A DNA stretch of 64,000 bases from Panulirus ornatus (lineage: Eukaryota; Arthropoda; Malacostraca; Decapoda; Palinuridae), in the NCBI RefSeq assembly GCF_036320965.1, contig NC_092250.1, forward strand, positions 10,877,600 to 10,941,599, given 5' to 3'. Shown one piece after another: positions 49,990 through 61,356 of the stretch. The translations under genes and the position numbers were made by a program. How positions within the stretch are numbered: the stretch's first letter is position 1; the number at the start of each line of letters is the position of its first letter. The notes beneath the pieces are model-generated. The model searched no databases. It was not told the DNA's origin and saw only the letters and a program-made list of their open reading frames with translations.

Positions 49990-51222
49990 TACACTGAAAC
50001 CATAGCTTCCTTTCCACATCGAGGCCCCACATACGTTTCCATGTTTTACTCCAGACGCTTCACATGCTCTGGTTCAATCCATTGACATCACGGCGACCCC
50101 GGTATACCACGTCGTTCCAATTCACTATATCCCTTGCACGCCTTTGACCCTCCTGTATTTTCAGGCCCGGATTTCTCAAAATGTTTTTCACCCCATCCTT
50201 CCACCTCCAATTTGGTCTCCCGCTTCTCCTTGTTCCCTTCGCCTATAACACACACATCCTCTTTGTCAATCTTTCCTCCCTCTTTCTCTCCATGTGTCCA
50301 AACCATTTCTATACACGCTCTTCTCTCTCATCCACACTTGTTTTATTACCACACATCTCGATCAAACCACCTCACACCACATATTGTCCTCAAACTTTCA
50401 TTTCCAACACATCCACCCTCCTCCGCTTAGCCACTGTTCCTTCAAACCTATCCATTTCTGCTCTCCGAGAAAAAGTTCTCTTACCCCACACATTTTTCAG
50501 TGCTCCAAGAACCTTCGGCCCCTCGCCCACCCTGTGACTCACTTCCCCTTCCATGGTTCCTTCCGCTGCTTAGTCCACTCCCAGATATCTAAAACACTTC
50601 ACTTTCTCCAGTTTTCCTACATTCAAACTTACCTCCCAATTGCCTTCCCCCTCAAACCTGCTGAACCTAATAGCCTTGCTCTTATTCATATTTACTCTTA
50701 ATTTTTTCCTTTCACACACTTTATCAAACTCAGTCACCAACCTCTGCAGTTTCTCAACCGAATCAGCCACCAGCGCTGTATCATCACTGAACAACTACTG
50801 ACTCACTTCCCAAGCCCTTTCATCCACAACAGACCGCATACTTGCCCCTCTCTCCAAAGTCTTGCATTCACTTCCCTAACCACCCCATCCATAAACAAAT
50901 TATACAACCATGGAGATGAGACATCACATACCCCTGCTGCAAACCGACATTCACTGGGAACCAATCGCTCTACTCTTTTCCTACTCGTACACATGCCTTA
51001 CATCCTCGGCAAAAACGTTTCACTGCTTCTATTAACTTACCTCCAACACCATATATTCTTAAAACCTTTCACAAAGCATCTCTTATCAACCCTATCATAT
51101 GCCATCTCCAGATCCATAAATGCCACATACCAATCCATCTTTTTTTCATAAATATTTCTCACATACATTCTTCAAAGCAAACACTTGATCCACACATCCT
51201 CTACCACTTCTGATACCACACT
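49990..51222 (-). mobile_element. RTE-like LINE copy 15, subfamily B, diverged
   Basis: Minus-strand copy, tail to tail with copy 14. It starts in the 3' UTR (hairpins absent) and runs through the C-terminus and RT to the [13 protein letters not shown] region at about 51,222. The catalytic box reads [11 protein letters not shown] (50,794-50,765). Deletions remove parts of the MLYGCEAW and VREMCGN blocks. Confidence 0.85.
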
Positions 51223-51224
51223 GT

Positions 51225-51488
51225 ATCTATTTCGTGTGTGGCGGTGAGGCGATGGAATGGATTAAGGCAACAGGTGTGAATATGTACATGTGGATATATG
51301 TATGCGTCTTTCTATGTATATGTATGTATGCATTGAATTGTATATTTATGTATATGTATGTATACGTTGAAATGTATATGTATTATATGTGTGTATATGT
51401 ACATGTGTGGGCGTTTACGTACATATGTATGTGGGTGGGTTAGGACACTCTTCGTCTGTTTTCTTGCCATACCTCGCTAACGCAGGAG
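51225..51488 (+). mobile_element. LINE subfamily B 3' UTR fragment
   Basis: The TATG-rich part of the long 3' UTR and a degenerate outer hairpin (about 51,464-51,488), in plus orientation. Confidence 0.75.
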
Positions 51489-52020
51489 GTATATATCAAC
51501 CCTGGGGATAGGGAAGATAATACTGACCCGGCGTGTTGAAGAAGGCGACTAAAAGGGGGGGTCAGGAATTCCTTCCCTCAAAGTGAGGATTTTTCCCTTT
51601 GAGGCAGGGCAAATGAAGCGTGTGGGGTAAACCATGGAAAGGTCTCTGGGGCCTGGATGTGGAAAGGGAGTTGTGGTTTTGGTGCATTACACATGACTGC
51701 TAGAGACTGAGTGTGACTGAATGTGGCCTTTGTTGTCTAACTGGCGCTGCCTCGCTGGAGGAAGGGGGTGGGGGGGGGGGGATACCTTATTTCATGTGTA
51801 GCGGGGTGACGACGGAAATGGATGAAGACAGGAAGTAAGAATATGTACATATGTATATATGTATATGTCTCTGTATGTGTATGTAGGTATACGTTGAAAT
51901 GTGTATGTTTCTATATGTGAGTGTATGGGCGTTTATGTATATACATGTGTATGTGGGTGGGTTGGGTTACCTTGTAGACGCGGGAGACGGTGATTCGATA
52001 CAATGATAATAGAAAATGTA
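51489..52020 (+). mobile_element. Composite: LINE leader joined to LINE 3' UTR
   Basis: Begins TATATATCAACCCTGGGGATAGG and GAAGGCGACTAAAAGGGG (LINE leader), then near 51,605 passes directly to the 3' UTR (AAGCGTGTGGGGTAAACCATGG and onward) of type B with decayed inner and outer hairpins, ending at (TA)n. It is a LINE with the whole ORF deleted, comparable to but longer than SINE-M. Confidence 0.78.
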
Positions 52021-52023
<3 letters not shown>

Positions 52024-52107
<84 letters not shown>

Positions 52108-52109
52108 TA
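52024..52109. repeat. (TA)n microsatellite
   Basis: Flanks the 3' ends of two opposed elements (the composite on the left, LINE copy 17 on the right). Confidence 0.97.
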
Positions 52110-55100
52110 TTTTTATTTTATTATACTTTGTCGCTGTCTCCCGCGTTTGCGAGGTAGCGCAAGGAAACAGACGAAAGAAATGGCCCAACCCCCCCCCATA
52201 CACATGTATATACATACGTCCACACACTCAAATATACATACCTACACAGCTTTCCATGGTTTACCCCAGACGCTTCACATGCCTTGATTCAATCCACTGA
52301 CAGCACGTCAACCCCGGTATACCACATTGCTCCAATTCACTCTATTCCTTGCACACCTTTCACCCTCCTGCATGTTCAGGCCCCAATCACCCAAAATCTT
52401 TTTCACCTCATCTTTCCACCTCCAAACTGGTCTCCCACTTCTCCTTCCCTCCACCTCTGACACATATATCCACTTTGTCAATCTTTCCTTACTCATTCTC
52501 TCCATGTGACCAAACCATTTCAAAACACCCTCTTCAGCTCTCTCAACTACACTCTTTTTATTACCACACATCTCTCTTACCCTTTCATTACTTACTCAAT
52601 CAAACCACCTTACAATGCATATTGTCCTCAAACATCTCGTTTCCAACACATCCACCCTCCTCTGCACGACTCTATCTATAGCCCACACCTCGCAACCATA
52701 TAACATTGTTGGAACCACTATTCCTTTAAACATACCCATTTCTACTCTCCGAGATAACGTTCCACACATTTCTCACTTCTCCCAGAACTTTTGCCCCCTC
52801 CCTCACCCTATGACTCTTTTCCGCTTCCATGGTTCCATTCGCTGCCAAATCCACTCCCAGATATCTAAAACATTTCATTTCCTCCGATTTTTCTCCATTC
52901 AAACGTACCTCCCGCTTAACCTGTCCCTCAACCCTACTGTACCTAATAACTTTGCTCTTATTCACATTTACTCTCAGCTTTCTTCTTTCACACACTTTAC
53001 CAAACTCTGTCACCAGTTTCTGCAGTTTCTTACACGAATCAGCTACTAGCGCTGTATCATCAGCGAACAACAACTGACTCACTTCCTAAGCTCTCTCATC
53101 CATAACAGACTGCATACTTGCCCTCTTTCCAAAACTCTTGCATTCACCTCCCTAACAACCCCATCCATAATCAAATTAAACAACCGTGGAGACATCACGC
53201 AACCCTGTCGCAAACCGACATTCACTTTCCTCTCTTCTTACTCGTACAGATGCCTAACATCCTCGATAAAAACTTTTCACTGCTTACAACAAATTGCCTC
53301 CCACACCATAAATTCTTAATACCTTCCACAGAGCATCTCTATCAACTCTATTATATACCTTTTCCTGATTCATTAATGCTACATACAAATCCATTTGCTT
53401 TTCTAAGTATTTCTAGCATACATTCTTCAAAGCAAACACCTGATCCACACATCCTCTGCCACTTCTGAAACCACACTGCTCTTCCCCAATGTGATGCTAT
53501 GTACATGCCTTCACCCTCGCAATCAATACCCTCCCATATAATCTCCTAGGAATACTCAACAAACTTATATCTCTGGAATTCGAGCACTCACCTTTATCCC
53601 CTTTGCCTTTGTACAATTGCACTGTGCAAGCATTCCGCCAATCCTGAGGCACCTTACCATGAGTCATACATAAATTAGATAACTTTACCATCCAGTCAAT
53701 AACACAATCATCCCCTTTTTTAATAGATTCCACTGCAGCACCATCCAAACCCGCTGCCTTGCCGGCTTTCATCTTTCGCAAAGCTTTTAATACCTCTTCT
53801 CTGCTTACCAAATCATTCTCCCTAACCCTCTCACTTTGACAACTACCTCGACCAAAATACCCTATATCTGACACTCTATCATCAACACATTCAACAAACC
53901 TTCAAAATACTCACTCTATCTCCTTCTCACATCACCACCACTTGTTATCACCTCCCCATTAGCCCCCTTCACTAATGTTTCATTTGTTCCCCTGTCTTAC
54001 GCACTTTATTTACCCCCTTGCAAAACATCCTTTTATTCTCCCTAAAATTTAATGATACTCTCTCCCCAACTCTCATTTGCCTTCTTTTTCACTTCTTGCA
54101 CCTTTCTCTTACCTCCTGCCTCTTTCTTTTATACAGCTCCCACTCATTTGCATTATTTCCCTGCAAAAATCGTCCAAATGCCTCTCTCTTCTCTTTCACT
54201 AATAATCTTACTTCTTCATCCCACCACTCACTATCCTTTCTAATGGGCCCACCTCCCACGCTTCTCATGCCACAAGCATCTTTTGCGCAAGCCATCACTG
54301 CTTCCCTTAATACTTTCCATTCCTCCAGCGCTCCCCTTACGTCCTTTGCTGTCACCTTTTTCCATTCTGTACTCAGTCTCTCCTGGTACTTCCTCTTACA
54401 AGTCTCCTTCCAAATCTCACTTACTCTCATCACTCTCTCTACCCCAACATTCTCTCTTCCTTTCTGAAAACCTCTACAAATGTTCACCTTCGCCTCCACA
54501 AGATAATGATCAGACATCCCTCCAGTTACACCTCTCAGCATATTTACATCCAAAAGTCTCTCTTTCACGCGCCTATCAATTTAAAACGTAATTCAATAAC
54601 GCTCTCTGGTCACCTCTCCTACGTACATAAGTATACTTATATATATCTCTCTTTTTAAACCAGGTATTCCCAATCACCAGTCCTTTTTCAGCGCACAAAT
54701 CTACAAGCTGTCCACCATTTCCATTTACAACACTGAACACCCCATGCACACCAAATATTCCCTCAACTGCCACATTACTCACCTTTGCATTCAAATCAAC
54801 CATCACTATAACCTGGTCTCGTGCATCAAAACTTCTAAGACACTCACTCAGCTGCTCCCAAATCACTTGCCTCTCATGATCTTTCTTCTTATGCCCTGGT
54901 GCATATGCACCAATAATCACCCATCTCTCTGCATCCACTTCCAGTTTTACCTATGTCAATGTAGAGTTTACTTTCTTACACTGTATCACATACTCCCACC
55001 ACTCCTGTTTCAGGAGTAATGCTATTCCTTCCTTTATCACATACTCCCACCACTCTTGTTTCAGAAGTAGTGCTAGTCCTCTTGCGCTTGTCCTCTCACT

Positions 55101-55449
55101 AACCCCTGACTTTTCTTCCAAGATATTCCCAAACGACTCTTCCACTTTACCCTTGAGCTTCGTTTCACTCAGAGCCAGAACATTCAGGTTCCTTTCCTCA
55201 AACATACTACCTATCTCTTCTTTTTTCTCATCTTGGTTACATCCACACCCATTTAGACAACCTAATCTGAGTCTTCGTGTAGGATGAGCACTCCCCGCGT
55301 GACTCCTTCTTCTGTTTCCCCTTTCAGAAAGTTAGAAGACAAGGACGGGAGGGTTTCTAGCTCCTCGCTCCTGTTCCCTTTAGTCGCCTTCTACGACACG
55401 TGAGGAATGTGTGGAAAGTATTCTTTATCTCCTATCCCCAGGGATAGAC

Positions 55450-55452
<3 letters not shown>
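52110..55452 (-). mobile_element. RTE-like LINE copy 17, subfamily A end, full length
   Basis: About 3.34 kb on the minus strand from the A-rich tail and hairpin (52,132-52,159) through C-terminus, RT, linker, endonuclease and leader to CAGTCTATCCCTGGGG-type sequence at (TA)n. Bounded by TA on both sides. Several small indels; more diverged than copies 1, 3 and 18 over most of the ORF, although its 3' UTR is close to theirs. Confidence 0.9.
52308..55230 (-). pseudogene. LINE endonuclease-RT polyprotein, full length, disrupted
   Basis: Endonuclease starts near 55,230; LALSETKLKG at about 55,160-55,190, GAYAPGHKKKDHERQ and VIVMVDLNAKVSN (Val in place of Gly before Asp-Leu-Asn) follow, and SDHYLVEAKV is near 54,500. 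A 51-bp in-frame tandem duplication repeats the ALLLKQEWWEYVI segment at 54,986-55,087. RT contains KAAGLDGAAVESI and [11 protein letters not shown] (about 53,060). Several frameshifts; ends at the subfamily A stop (52,308-52,310). Confidence 0.85.

Positions 55453-55516
<64 letters not shown>
55453..55516. repeat. (TA)n microsatellite
   Basis: Shared 5' flank of copy 17 (minus) and copy 18 (plus). Confidence 0.97.
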
Positions 55517-55519
<3 letters not shown>

Positions 55520-56362
55520 AGAGTTTTGGAAAGAGGGGCAAGTATGAAGTCTGTTGGGGATGAGAGAGCTTGGGAAGTGAGTCAGTTGTTGTTCGCTGAT
55601 GATACAGCGCTGGTGGCTGATTCATGTGAGAAACTGCAGAAGCTGGTGACTGAGTTTGGAAAAGTGTGTGGAAGAAGAAAGTTAAGAGTAAATGTGAATA
55701 AGAGCAAGGTTATTAGGTACAGTAGGGTTGAGGGTCAAGTCAATTGGGAGGTGAGTTTGAATGGAGAAAAACTGGAGAAAGTGAAGTGTTTTAGATATCT
55801 GGGAGTGGATCTGGCAGCGGATGGAACCATGGAAGCGGAAGTGGATCATAGGGTGGGGGAGGGGGCGAAAATCCTGGGGGCCTTGAAGAATGTGTGGAAG
55901 TCGAGAACATTATCTCGGAAAGCAAAAATGGGTATGTTTGAAGGAATAGTGGTTCCAACAATGTTGTATGGTTGCGAAGCGTGGGCTATGGATAGAGTTG
56001 TGCGCAGGAGGATGGATGTGCTGGAAATGAGATGTTTGAGGACAATGTGTGGTGTGAGGTGGTTTGATCGAGTGAGTAACGTAAGGGTAAGAGAGATGTG
56101 TGGAAATAAAAAGAGCGTGGTTGAGAGAGCAGAAAAGGGTGTTTTGAAGTGGTTTGGGCACATGGAGAGGATGAGTGAGGAAAGATTGACCAAGAGGATA
56201 TATGTGTCGGAGGTGGAGGGAACAAGGAGAAGAGGGAGACCAAATTGGAGGTGGAAAGATGGAGTGAAAAAGATTTTGTGTGATCGGGGCCTGAACATGC
56301 AGGAGGGTGAAAGGAGGGCAAGGAATAGAGTGAATTGGAGCGATGTGGTATACCGGGGTTGA
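55517..56362 (+). CDS. LINE RT catalytic box to C-terminus, open
   Basis: About 280 codons without a stop; a Met codon lies at 55,526. Contains [10 protein letters not shown] (codons 55,592-55,603), [42 protein letters not shown] and [14 protein letters not shown], ending VVYRG at 56,362. It lacks the endonuclease and most of the RT, so it is a dead fragment despite being open. Confidence 0.82.
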
Positions 56363-56562
56363 CGTGCTGTCAGTGGATTGAAGCAGGGCATGTGAAGCGT
56401 CTGGGGTAAACCATGGAAAGCTGTGTAGGTATGTATATTTGTGTGTGTGGACGTATGTATATACATGTGTATGGGGGGGGGGTTGGGCCATTTCTTTCGT
56501 CTGTTTCCTTGCGCTACCTCGCAAACGCGGGAGACAGCGACAAAGTATAATAAAAAAAAGAG

Positions 56563-56564
<2 letters not shown>
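55517..56564 (+). mobile_element. RTE-like LINE copy 18, subfamily A, 5'-truncated, young
   Basis: Starts at [18 protein letters not shown] directly at (TA)n; hairpin 56,512-56,539; A-rich tail and (TA)n. Almost identical to copies 1, 3, 9 and 13. Confidence 0.92.

Positions 56565-56638
<74 letters not shown>
56565..56638. repeat. (TA)n microsatellite
   Basis: Sits exactly between the 3' end of copy 18 and the 5' leader of copy 19. Confidence 0.97.
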
Positions 56639-56640
<2 letters not shown>

Positions 56641-57126
56641 TCCCTGGGGATAGGGGAGAAAGAATACTTCCTACGTATTCCTCACGTGTCGTAGAAGGCG
56701 ACTAAAGGGGACGGGAGCGGGGGGGGGGGGGGTGGCTGGAATCCCTCCCCTCCTCGTATTTCAACTTTCTGAAGGGGGAAACAGAAGAAGGAGTCACGCG
56801 GGGAGTGCTCACCTCCTCGAAGGCTCAGATTAGGGTGTCTAAATGTGTGTGGATGTAACCAAGATGAGAAAAAAGGAGACATAGGTAGTATGCTTGAGGA
56901 AAGGAACCTGGATGTTTCGGCTCTGAGTGAAACGAAGCTCAAGGGTAAAGGGGAAGAGTGGTTTGGGAATATTTTGGGAGAAAAGTTAGGGGTTAGTGAG
57001 AGGACAAGAGCAAGGGAAGGAGTAGCACTACTCCTGAAACAGGAGTGGTGGGAGTATATGATAGAGTGTTAGAAAGTAAACTCGAGATTGATATGGGTAA
57101 AACTGAAAGTGGATGGAGAGAGATGG
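56639..57126 (+). mobile_element. RTE-like LINE copy 19, 5' leader and endonuclease start, 3'-truncated
   Basis: Begins CATCCCTGGGGATAGGGG at the (TA)n, with the leader to about 56,835 and the first part of the endonuclease, ending at 57,126 in VKLKVDGERW where a tRNA-type SINE fragment starts. A 3'-truncated LINE cannot arise by ordinary target-primed insertion, so later recombination or insertion is implied. Confidence 0.9.
56824..57126 (+). pseudogene. LINE endonuclease N-terminus
   Basis: The frame [38 protein letters not shown] and GVALLLKQEWWEYMIEC matches the first strands of an apurinic-like endonuclease: Asn of LNV and Glu of SETKL are expected metal or catalytic residues. A TAG stop at 57,070-57,072 interrupts it. 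In frame upstream no ATG precedes LRLGCLNV, so the start is unclear; the first in-frame ATG is at MLEERNL. Confidence 0.75.
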
Positions 57127-57168
57127 GAACGCGTCACGGTCTGAATGGCTAACCACCTTCACCTCGAG
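57127..57168 (-). mobile_element. tRNA-derived SINE fragment
   Basis: The minus strand reads GTGGTTAGCCATTCAGACCG and TGACGCGTTCCC, matching the A-box side of the SINE at 24,243-24,262 and onward. Directly joined to LINE copy 19. Confidence 0.55.
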
Positions 57169-57722
57169 GTTCCACACGACTAATATCCTTCAATATACCC
57201 AATAAAAGAATATGGTTCCCATATAACCACGTTTTGTGGCCCCATTTCGTCACATGTGTTATATAACTACTCCTGACCTTGCTTGTACCCATTGGAAAAC
57301 CCTCGCTCGACCGCACGGACGTTATAGTGACCAGGAAACTCACTCGCGCATTCTAGTGTTTATATTTTCTACCTCAGGGAATCTGTTATCAGCTACCAGC
57401 GCAGTTTCCATAGACTACGCACGATTTACACATTCCAGTCCATTTTTCCCACCTTCCCCACACGCTATTTCCGGGACCATAAATTCTTCCATTCGGGTCT
57501 TACCTTTTATGTTTTTTTTTCTATTTTAAACTTTACTGCCCTCGGTAAGGTTATAGTTTCAAAACCGCGCTTTCAATACATTAAACTTTCCCTCCTCGCT
57601 ATATACATATGTGAATACAAAATAAAGGAGTACAAGGGAATTCAAGCAGCAACAGACCAATGGTAAAGGTAAAAGGCATATGAATGATTCAAAGAGAATC
57701 AACCTACAAACTGTCATTATGA
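57169..57722. other. Unassigned sequence
   Basis: No supported gene. A plus frame at 57,236-57,529 has no motif. Confidence 0.45.
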
Positions 57723-60340
57723 CTATGGTAGCGCAAATAATGAAAGTCGTGGAACTGAAGGGAAGTATTTGTCAAGTATGTCCTTAAACGTATTTATACT
57801 ACTGCTGTCAACAACTCTAATTGCCAAATCGTTCCGTATGTTAACAATCTTGTAGAAGAGAAAGTACTTCGCCTCTTTAGAGGTCGATCGTTTGTGCACG
57901 AGTTTGTATCCATTACCGCAAATAAGGTTAGATGAATCATGCTTTAAGTAAATTGATAGATCAAGATTATCAAAGCCTTTGATCATTGTATTAGATGACC
58001 TTTTAACCTTCTCATTTCCAAGCTAGAGAGAGTCAAGTCGTTTGATCTGATCTCGTAGGTTTTGTTCTCCAAGCCGGGGACGGTTCCATTCAATCTGTCG
58101 TTTTTAGGTAGGGTAACTAGAACTGAATACGATGTTTAAAATATGGACGATCCGATGAATTATATAGAGTAAGAATGATTCCTCGGATTTAGATTCGAAG
58201 GCTTTTATGTATGAGAACAAGAATTCGCTTTTTTCACTGATTAGGTCACCAGAGATTATTACATCCAAGTCGTTTTCCTCAATTACCTTTTACCATAATG
58301 TAAAACTTTGTATTTATCGATGCTAAATTTCATTTACCAGTTATGAGCTTAATTTATGAGTTTTACTATGTAAGTTTGAAGCTGTAGACGTTCAAGTTCA
58401 TTTGTAAATTCATTTCCTAGCTTTGTATCATCAGTGAATTTTCATATCTTGCAATGCAGCCTATTATCAGAATCATTGATATATATGAGAAAGAGAACCG
58501 GTTCCCAGGACTGATCCTTGTGGAACTCCACTTATGTTTAACAGTTCTGAGGCTTTACCATTCATCACCACTCATTGTTCACGACCAGTTAACTCCATCG
58601 ATGTCATGTGATTCAATCATTATTAGTAATCTTTGATGCGAAACGTTATCGATAAGTTCCTGAAAATCTAGACAGATAACATCCTTTGCTCTACTCTCGT
58701 CATACATGTTGATCATATCATAAAAATGATCCAGCAGATCTGTCAGACATGGGTGCTTTCGTCCAAAACCATGCTGAGAATCGTTTATTAAGTGCTGGTC
58801 CTCTAAATGGTTTACAATTCTAATTCGAATGATGGTTTCCTTAGGTTTTTTCAACCACAGACGTTAAACTAATAGACGATGATTTCCATGCAGTGACGTA
58901 TTACCTTTTTTGAATATCAGTGTTATTTTGGCAAGCTTCTGTTCATGTGGAACTTTTCCCGTAACAAGTGACGCATTGAAAAGTACAGTCAAGGCCTTAA
59001 CTAACGTATTTTTCACCTATTACATCGTTCTCGGATAAAACTTATCAAGCCCTGCCGTTTTTTCATTGATGAAAGAATGTTCTCGGATTTTATGTCAATT
59101 TGTTGAAGAACGTTCCCCTCTCTTGTCACTGTGAATGGGTCTGGGACGTAGGTTGTCTTCGATCGTTAAATGCAGATGCAAAAAAGTCATTTGATATTTT
59201 GCCGTGGCTTCCTTGTCTTGAATCAAGTCACCGTTTTCCATAAGTAATGGACCTATTGACTGGGTAGTGACTCTCTTGCTTCTACCACAAATGCAAAATT
59301 CCTTTCTTTTGCTGTTTTCAGTAAGATTCGCTTCATATTGACGTTTACTCTGTTGTGTAACTCTTACTTTCTTTGCGCAAATTTACATATCTTACTCTGT
59401 CATGTTGGTTATTAGATTCTCTAAGCTTTCAAGCTACTTTCTTAGACAACAAGCACTTTTCTATTTGACATTTCTACCACCTTGGTTTTGCTTTAGAAAC
59501 AGACCATCTGCTGCGCATTGGTCCCTATGTTCTCTCTGCTTTTTTGAAGGTATTTATGAAGCTTTTCCTAGCTACGTTCATATCATTTTCATTGACTACA
59601 TCACCCCAGGCTTGCCTGTCAAGAGCAATGCGAACTTCATTAAAATTTGTACGTTTAAAATCTGGTATTTTTTGCGAGTGTTATGTTGACCTAGACTACA
59701 TTCAGCGTTGGAAGTGACCTCAAAAATTATTTGTCGGTGATCACCTGCACCAAACTTTTCTCCAACTTCAACATTATTAACGAGATCTTCATCTGTAGTT
59801 AGAACTAAATCTAATATATTCTCGTCGCGAGTAGGTTTCTCGACTTATTGGGTTATGGCACTATCAAGCCAATCTAAGTAGAGTCCACACCCAGAGCTAC
59901 TGGAAAGGTATAGTCTCCACTTAGATATCGGTATATCACATTCTCCTACTATGAGAGAATCTTGTTCATTACACATTTCTTCTAATTGATCATAAGATCT
60001 TTCGTCTGCCTCTGGTACCTGTGCAGGAGGGCAAATAAACTAATCCTACCATTATTTCTTTTTACGTAGTTTACCTACACTTTCAATATAAATGGAATCG
60101 ACATTTTCAACGATGATAGCATTTTTTTACGGGATTTGAATGAGCAGGACATCACCGCTAACTTTATTTTCCCTGCCTGTATTAAACAGAGTGTACCCTG
60201 GAATTGTGTATTCGGCGAGGAGAGATCTATTGCTGATATGTAACCTAGATTCAGTAAAGCCAATCATATACTTTCCTTCTAACGCTGTTGTCACTAACTC
60301 TTGACTACATTTCGTATATTTCGAGCGTTAACATGAAATA
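57723..60340 (-). pseudogene. CR1 endonuclease-reverse transcriptase remnant
   Basis: Endonuclease pieces: MIGFTESRLHISNRSLLAEY, IPGYTLFNTGRENKVSGDV and ILDLVLTTDEDLVNNVEVG (the D-L-V-T type motif near the C-terminus), then GDHRQIIFEV. RT pieces: GKVPHEQKLAKITLIFKKG, NDSQHGFGRKHPCLTDLLDH, DVICLDFQELIDNVSHQRLL, ILTLYNSSDRPYFKHRIQ. C-terminus: LVHKRSTSKEAKYFLFYKIV and FKDILDKYF. Longest open pieces are 91 codons (58,854-58,579) and 87 codons (57,986-57,723). The catalytic YADD region is not readable. Confidence 0.82.
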
Positions 60341-60439
60341 TGTTCTGACGAAACTGAGACTTATTTGGAAAGATCCATACGAATGGGGATGGGTCTGCTC
60401 CACGGAGGTTGCGTCTTTCAGCCAAAACGCACGTGTAGA

Positions 60440-60900
60440 CTCACTGAGGAGCTGACCAAAAACGCGCAGCTCCCACCTCAGTCAGGTGTAATTCGTCCTT
60501 TATAAACATGCGAGACTGCATGTAGAGATGCTGCCACAAGTATATGAAGGCAACTCCTTCCTGTGTAAAAACAGAGGTTCACTAATCTATTATCTAGATT
60601 GAAGGCCGCACTAAAGAAGAAGTTTCCCGGCGTCCATCCTAGGACGAAAATGTCGAATAAGCCAGTAATATTTCTCCATTAGCACCTCCGACCTCCCCTT
60701 CAGTATATCGTCGGTGGTTTTGCGACCCACAGTCGATCCACAGTGTCACCTCAATTGCGCTGCCTTTACTGGGTGGCAGGTGATAGGGGGTGACCTCACC
60801 TGGCCAAATAACCTTCAGAAAAATGTTTGATGGCCCAGCCTAAAGCCACGTCTGCAGTACAAATCCCTGACACCCACACTCGATGTTCGGCGGTTGCAAA
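60440..60900 (-). pseudogene. CR1 first-ORF esterase (SGNH-type) remnant
   Basis: Minus-strand pieces VTLWIDCGS followed by TTDDILKGRSEVLMEKYYWL (place of the Gly-x-Asn-Asp block), then HFRPRMDAG, and FIKDELHLTEVGAARF, which resembles the final Asp-Gly-x-His block of SGNH/GDSL hydrolases. Frames shift between pieces. Esterases in CR1 first ORFs are known; catalytic residues here are only partly preserved. Confidence 0.5.
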
Positions 60901-60930
60901 TCAAAAGATACCGCTGTAATTATAAATGAA

Positions 60931-61271
60931 ACTGATCCTTCCCAGATATGACTGCATATATATGACTACATTCGTCTGGCAGACGAATGTAGTCATACAA
61001 GACTTATCTTTAGGCAGTTATATTATTCCAATTGATTTGTGGACAAAACTTACTGGAAAGCTACGAAGATATTTTATGCTTCTTGTAACAAGAATGCGAC
61101 AAATAGGGATGATTCTAAATGCTTAGTGTTGCCCTGTTCTCCCTAGCTAATCTAAGACATGTTCTGAAAAACAGTGATTATAATGAAGTTTTCCAGTACA
61201 ATAACACCATTAGTAACACCTCGATGAATAGTAGGCAAAATCATGCAACAGTTAGGACTGCTTACAAAGTG

Positions 61272-61273
<2 letters not shown>
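60931..61273. other. Unassigned sequence
   Basis: Contains a small inverted repeat near 60,960-61,000 (GACTACATTCGTCTGGCAGACGAATGTAGTC spans it: arms GACTACATTCGTCTG and CAGACGAATGTAGTC around GC-poor spacer-free centre). No gene. Confidence 0.55.

Positions 61274-61353
<80 letters not shown>
61274..61353. repeat. (TA)n microsatellite
   Basis: About 40 TA units at the 3' end of LINE copy 21. Confidence 0.97.

Positions 61354-61356
<3 letters not shown>

Larger units (their letters stand above)
57723..60930 (-). mobile_element. CR1-like LINE, decayed, nearly full length
   Basis: On the minus strand, in order: esterase-like remnant (about 60,900-60,440), endonuclease (about 60,335-59,530), RT (about 59,060-58,080) and C-terminus (57,986-57,723). 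The order esterase, endonuclease, RT matches CR1-group elements whose first ORF carries an esterase. No flanking (TA)n. Many stops and indels mark an old copy. Confidence 0.82.
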
